A DNA stretch of 64,000 bases from Burkholderiaceae bacterium (GTDB taxonomy: Bacteria; Pseudomonadota; Gammaproteobacteria; Burkholderiales; Burkholderiaceae), in assembly GCA_021166835.1 (NCBI GenBank), contig JAJPEN010000002.1, positions 21,413 through 85,412 of the forward strand, given 5' to 3'. Under the pieces are notes generated by a model, which was not told where the DNA came from, ran no database searches, and was given only the letters and a program-made list of their open reading frames with translations. Shown one piece after another: positions 55,702-64,000 of the stretch. The stretch's first letter is position 1. Each line of letters opens with the position of its first letter. The position numbers and the translations under genes are program-made.

Positions 55702-55787
55702 GCTGCCCCTTTCGGCTGCCCCCTTCGGCTGCCCCCTTCGGCTGCCCCCTTCGGCTGCCCCCTTCGGCTGCCCCCTTCGGCTGCCCG
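55702..55787 (+). repeat. 13-bp tandem minisatellite downstream of maiA
   Basis: GCTGCCCCCTTCG occurs five times without change from 55715 to 55779, preceded by one unit with a single substitution (55702) and followed by a partial unit. The 3' flank (CCGAAGGG) is complementary to part of the unit. The perfect units imply recent expansion. The 256 bp between maiA and the next gene hold nothing else recognised. Confidence 0.95.
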
Positions 55788-55927
55788 ACCGAAGGGTGGC
55801 CTACCCCGACCGGCGGATGGCGCTCGCCAGTCGCCCCGGCATACGATGGGGCACCGCTGCCGACGCTGTTTCGTGCTGTTTCGCATCGCGCGGCCCGGCT
55901 TCCTGACCGCCATTGCAAGGTGCCCCG

Positions 55928-56638
55928 ATGCCTGCCGAAGTTGCCGCTTCCGCTGCCGTGACCGTCCGCGTGGCGCGCAGCGAAGACGATCGCGCCCGCG
56001 TGTTCGCGCTGCGCGCCCGCGGCCGCTACGGAGCAGCGGGGCCGTTCTCCGATGCCTGGGATCGCCTGCCCAACGCCACGCTGCTGCTCGCGGAGTCGCG
56101 CTTCGACGGCGAGGCGCTAGGCACGCTGCGCATCCTCACGGGTGACCGGGGCCCGATGATGGTCGACGGCCTGCTCGAGTTGCCGGCATCGCTGAAGAGC
56201 CGGTCGCTGGCCGAGGGCTCGCGACTGGTGGTCTGCGAAGGTCCGCACGAGTCGCAGGTGCGACGGATGCTGTGGAAGGCTTTCCACCTCTACTGCCTGG
56301 CGGCGCAGGTGCAGACCATGCTGGTCGCCGCCCGCGAGGCGGCGGCGCGCGAGTACGAGTCGCTCGGTTTCACCGACGTCCTGCCCGACGGAGCGCTGTT
56401 CGCTCCGCGCGGTCGCGATCTCGCTACTCACCGGCTGATGTGCCTGGGCGTGTTCGAGGCCCGCGAGGCGCTGAGGCACAGCGGGCATCCGCTGCACGAG
56501 TTCTTCTTCGTCGAGCGGCATCCGGAGATCGACCTGCTCGGTCCCCTCGGCGCCAAGGCGGCGCGCAGTCCGATGCCGCGGGTGCCGTTCGACCCGTCGC
56601 GCAGGGTCGCGGGGCTGTCCGAGGTGGTGGTCGTCTAG
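55928..56638 (+). CDS. FeeM-like N-acyl amino acid synthase / GNAT-fold acyltransferase
   Basis: A 236-residue protein. VTVRVARSEDDRARVFALRA, GRYGAAGPFSDAWD and LGTLRILTG fit the N-terminal GNAT fold of FeeM-type acyltransferases, which transfer acyl chains from acyl-ACP to amino acids or similar acceptors. The middle (EGSRLVVCEG) and LVAAREAAAREYESLGFTDV fit the C-terminal half. The ATG at 55928 has AAGGTG upstream. It is solitary, convergent with ftsY. Identification is tentative; the acceptor is unknown. Confidence 0.6.
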   Translation: MPAEVAASAAVTVRVARSEDDRARVFALRARGRYGAAGPFSDAWDRLPNATLLLAESRFDGEALGTLRILTGDRGPMMVDGLLELPASLKSRSLAEGSRLVVCEGPHESQVRRMLWKAFHLYCLAAQVQTMLVAAREAAAREYESLGFTDVLPDGALFAPRGRDLATHRLMCLGVFEAREALRHSGHPLHEFFFVERHPEIDLLGPLGAKAARSPMPRVPFDPSRRVAGLSEVVVV

Positions 56639-56692
56639 CGTCCTGGTCACGCTGCGATCGTCGACCGGCTCCGGTGCGATCGCGGCCGCTCT

Positions 56693-58189
56693 TCAGTCGA
56701 GCAGCGCCCCGGCGAACTCCTCGGCCGAGAAGGCCTGCAGGTCGTCGATCTTTTCCCCGACGCCGATGAAATAGACCGGAATCGGCCGCTCGCGCCGAGT
56801 GAACGCCAGCGCGGCGAGCGCGCCCCCTTTCGCGGTGCCGTCGAGCTTCGTGACGATCAGGCCGCTGAGCGGCACCGCCTCGTCGAAGGCCTTCACCTGC
56901 GCGAGCATGTTCTGTCCGGTGTTGCCGTCGAGCACGAGTAGGGTCTCGTGCGGCGCGCCTTCCATCGCCTTGGCCACGACACGACGGATCTTGCGCAGCT
57001 CTTCCATCAGGTGCGTCTGGGTGGGCAGCCGACCCGCGGTGTCGATGATGACGATGCCGGTGCGGCGCGCGCGGCCCGCGTGCACGGCGTCGAAGGCGAC
57101 GGCAGCCGGATCGCCGCCCTGCTGCGCGATGACGTCGACCCGGTTGCGCGAGCCCCACTCGGCGAGCTGCTCGCGGGCCGCGGCGCGGAAGGTGTCGCCG
57201 GCGGCGAGCAGGATCGACTTGCCTTCGCGCTGCAGATGGTGCGCGAGCTTGCCGATCGAGGTCGTCTTGCCGGCGCCGTTCACGCCGGCGATCATCATCA
57301 CCAGAGGCTCGGCCGCGTCGATGTCCATCGGCTTCTCGAGCGGCATCAGCAGATCGACGATCAATGCGCGCAGCGCGAGCCGCACCTGCTCGGCGCCGGC
57401 CAGCCGCTCGCGGCGAACGCGCTCCTGCAGGCGCTGCATCAGCCACTGCGTGGTCGCCACGCCGGCATCGCTGGCGATCAGCGCTGTTTCCAGCTCGTCG
57501 AAGAGCGCATCGTCGACCTGCACGTTCGAGAACAGGCCGGCGAGGTTGCCGCGCGTGCGCGACATTCCCTCGCGCAGCCGCTTCACCCAGGTGTTCCGCT
57601 CGGCCTGCGTCAGCGTGACGATCGCGTCGCCCGAGGGAAGGACGATCGCTTCCGGGCGGGCCAGCACGTCGGCCGTATAGAGGCTGCCGTAGAAGGCGGT
57701 CGGAGCGGGTTCGGCGGGTGCTTCGGCGGCCGCCTCGTGGACGGGCTCCGCCGCCGCCTCCCCGGAGGGCTCGCCGGCGCTGAGTGCCGCGGCTGCAGCC
57801 TCGGCCGACTCGGTCCTGTTCTCCGGCTCCGGTGCAGCGGCTTCGGCGGCCTCGGCGGGCGGCGATTCCGGTTCCGGCGCGGCCGGCTTCGGTTCCGGCG
57901 CGGCCGGTTGCGGTGCCGGTGCGGGCGGTTGCGGTTCCGGTGCGGGCGGTTGCGGTTCCGGTGCGGCCGGCTTCGGTTCCGGCCCGCTCGGCTGCGGTTC
58001 CGGCGCGGCCGGCTGGAGCACCTCCGCCGGATAGAGCATTTCCGGCGGATACAGGCTCTGCGCGGGCAGTCCGAGGCTCGGGGGCGCGGCTGCGGCCGTC
58101 GGCGGAGCGGTGCCGGACGATGCCGGATCGTCGGGGGAAGGGGGGGATTCGGCCTGTGAGGGCCTCTTTCGACGCAGGAATCCGAACAT
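56693..58189 (-). CDS. ftsY: Signal recognition particle receptor FtsY
   Basis: A 498-residue SRP receptor GTPase. The start (MFGFLRRKRPSQ) is followed by an acidic, Pro/Glu/Ala-rich A domain built partly of seven-residue repeats (PEPQPPA/PEPKPAA). The NG domain has G1 GVNGAGKTTSIGKLAHHL, DTFRAAAREQL, G3 DTAGRLPTQ, G4 VTKLDGTAKGG and the closing FIGVGEKIDDLQAF. It brings ribosome-nascent-chain complexes to the Sec translocon. Divergent from the M16 peptidase pair, as in many proteobacteria. Confidence 0.96.
   Translation of the reverse strand: MFGFLRRKRPSQAESPPSPDDPASSGTAPPTAAAAPPSLGLPAQSLYPPEMLYPAEVLQPAAPEPQPSGPEPKPAAPEPQPPAPEPQPPAPAPQPAAPEPKPAAPEPESPPAEAAEAAAPEPENRTESAEAAAAALSAGEPSGEAAAEPVHEAAAEAPAEPAPTAFYGSLYTADVLARPEAIVLPSGDAIVTLTQAERNTWVKRLREGMSRTRGNLAGLFSNVQVDDALFDELETALIASDAGVATTQWLMQRLQERVRRERLAGAEQVRLALRALIVDLLMPLEKPMDIDAAEPLVMMIAGVNGAGKTTSIGKLAHHLQREGKSILLAAGDTFRAAAREQLAEWGSRNRVDVIAQQGGDPAAVAFDAVHAGRARRTGIVIIDTAGRLPTQTHLMEELRKIRRVVAKAMEGAPHETLLVLDGNTGQNMLAQVKAFDEAVPLSGLIVTKLDGTAKGGALAALAFTRRERPIPVYFIGVGEKIDDLQAFSAEEFAGALLD
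57864..58010 (-). repeat. In-frame 21-bp tandem repeat in the ftsY A domain
   Basis: Seven 21-bp units from 57864 to 58010 encode variants of a PEPxPxA heptad on the minus strand. Units differ by a few substitutions. The repeat lengthens the poorly conserved linker and leaves the GTPase intact. Confidence 0.85.
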
Positions 58190-58224
58190 GGCTACACTCG
58201 GCGTCGATTCTACCTGCCCCGCCC

Positions 58225-59681
58225 ATGCCGCTTTCCCCGCTCCAGCGGATCGCTCCGCTGCTCGTCGCGCTCGCCACCGCCTGCGCGCTGGCGTCGCCGG
58301 CGCAGGCCCAGTCGGCTCCCGCGCCCAGCGCCGCGCCGCCCCCGGCGCCTGCCGACGACGCCCGGCACACCTTCGAGCGCACGCTGCCCAACGGAATGAA
58401 GGTGATCGTGCGCGAGGACCATCGCGCGCCCACCGTCGTGCACCTCGTGCTCTACCGCGTCGGCTCGGTGGACGAAGCGAAGGGGCGCACGGGCATCTCG
58501 CACGTCCTCGAGCACATGATGTTCAAGGGCACCGAGCGGCATCCCACCGGCGAGTTCTCGCGCCTGGTCGCGCAGCTCGGCGGACGCGAGAACGCGTTCA
58601 CCACGAGCGACTACACCGGCTATTTCCAGCAGATCGGCAGGGAGCACCTGGCCGAGATGATGAAGCTCGAGGCCGACCGCATGTCGAACCTCGTGCTCGC
58701 GCAGAAGGAGTTCGACCAGGAATTGCGCGTCGTGATGGAGGAGCGCCGGCTGCGCACCGAAGATCGCGCGCAGGCGCTGGTCTACGAGCAGTTCCGCGCG
58801 CAGGCCTTCGTCGCCTCGCCGGTGCGCCATCCGGTGATCGGCTGGTTCAGCGACCTGCGGGCGCTCACCGTCGACGAGCTGCGCGACTGGTACGCGCAGT
58901 GGTACACGCCGTCGAACGCGATCGTCGTCGTGGTCGGCGACGTCTCCGCCGACGAGGTTTGGCGGCAGGCCGAAGCCACCTACGGACAGGTGAAGGCGCA
59001 CGCGCTGCCGCAGCGCGCGCCGCTCGACGAGCCCGAGCAGCGAGGTCTGCGCCGCGCCTGGGTGAAGGCGCCCGCCGAGAACCCCTACGTGACGATGGGC
59101 TTCCACGTGCCGCGCCTGGACGACGTCGAGCGCGACACCGAGCCGTACGCGCTCGAGGTGCTCGCCGCGGTGCTCGACGCCGACGAGAACGGGCGCCTGA
59201 CGCGCAACATCGTGCGCGGCTCGCGCGTGGCGAACCAGGTGGGCGCGGGCTACGACTCGATCACGCGCGGGCCGACGCTCTTCGTGCTCGACGGCACGCC
59301 CGCCGAGGGCCATACCACGGCCGACGTCGAGCAGGCGTTGCGCGAGGAGATCGCGAAGATCGCCCGCGACGGCGTCGCCGCCGACGAACTCGAGCGCATC
59401 AAGACGCAGTACGTCGCCGGCGAGATCTACAAGCGCGATTCGATCATGGCGCAGGCGATGGAGATCGGCAGCCTGGAGATCACCGGCTTCACGCATCGCG
59501 ACGCCGACCGGATTCTCGCGCGCATCGCTGCCGTCACCAGTGACGAGGTGCAGGCGGTCGCGAAGAAATACTTTTCCTCCGACGACACGCTGACCATCGC
59601 CACGCTGCTGCCGCAGCCGCTGCCCGAGGGGGACCGCGGCGCCGCGCCGCAGCCCGGCGGCGCGAACGGAGGGCCGATCCG

Positions 59682-59685
<4 letters not shown>
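58225..59685 (+). CDS. M16-family zinc peptidase (processing-peptidase-like, catalytic)
   Basis: A 486-residue periplasmic peptidase with a signal peptide (LLVALATACALASPAQAQ). The inverted zinc motif is in GISHVLEHMMFKGTERHP (HxxEH, with the distal Glu downstream at EELR-like segments). ERTLPNGMKVIVREDHRAPTV is the usual start of the fold. It is paired with a second M16 gene lacking the zinc site, as in PqqL/YmxG-type heterodimers. The ATG at 58225 gives the signal peptide; the stop overlaps the next ATG. Confidence 0.9.
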
Positions 59686-63993
<4,308 letters not shown>

Positions 63994-64000
63994 CGGCGGT

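Noticed and set aside
55702..55787. 13-bp repeats considered as a CRISPR array
   Set aside because: Units are contiguous with no spacers, too short for CRISPR repeats, and there are no cas genes.

Overview
The window is a GC-rich, densely packed chromosomal segment. It looks like a betaproteobacterium of the order Burkholderiales; I cannot name the genus. The evidence is the gene order rhodanese-grxC-secB-gpsA, the cytochrome c oxidase cluster with its DUF2244, DUF2970, DUF2909 and SCO-like accessory genes, rpoH preceded by a CIRCE-like operator, slmA next to argB, and the coaD-ferredoxin-ppx neighbourhood. No rRNA, tRNA, CRISPR array or complete insertion sequence was seen.

Layout. (1) 1-2150, minus: ligJ (cut by the window edge) and galD, two steps of the protocatechuate 4,5-cleavage / gallate pathway. 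(2) 2323-13036, plus: a cobalamin riboswitch followed by a B12 uptake and lower-ligand assembly operon (btuB, cobU, btuF, btuC, btuD, a DUF71 ATPase, cobQ, cobT, cobS, cobC), mostly joined by ATGA/GTGA overlaps. Two micro-ORFs sit where cobO and cbiB would be expected and look like gutted remnants of those genes. (3) 13036-23061: an accessory block with a livF remnant, a complete LIV-type ABC transporter, a beta-keto acid cleavage enzyme, a LuxR regulator, a fumarylacetoacetase-family hydrolase, a cupin, a Bug/TctC binding protein and a TetR regulator. It reads as a catabolic module for an unidentified organic acid. (4) 23123-35791: lysR, argB, a HAD phosphatase, slmA, rhlE, an ATP:ADP-antiporter-type transporter, an aldo/keto reductase, recQ, moeB, ctpA, gpmA. 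(5) 35829-38686: rhodanese-grxC-secB-SH3-gpsA operon. (6) 38683-40331: a histidine kinase with a more AT-rich look, bounded by a perfect palindrome on one side and an IS3-family transposase remnant on the other. (7) 40332-53042: trmL, comF, bioC, then the complete aa3-type oxidase and assembly operon (ctaC, ctaD, ctaG, ctaE, SURF1, SCO, ctaA, ctaB). A 630-bp non-coding stretch with two nested inverted-repeat elements interrupts it. (8) 53058-64000: EamA transporter, rpoH, maiA, a FeeM-like acyltransferase, ftsY, two M16 peptidases, rsmD, coaD, ferredoxin, ppx.

Most notable. The paired nested palindromes at 47886-48517 share an inverted core but carry different, self-matching flanks. The two hollowed-out cobalamin genes leave the B12 operon probably unable to carry cobyric acid through to cobinamide. 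Short tandem repeats (12, 13, 13, 18, 21, 21 and 24 bp) recur mainly at gene junctions and gene ends. ctaG appears to have only a CTG start. The histidine kinase has an insertion of about 50 residues in its ATP lid. All coordinates and motifs were read by eye; no database search was run.
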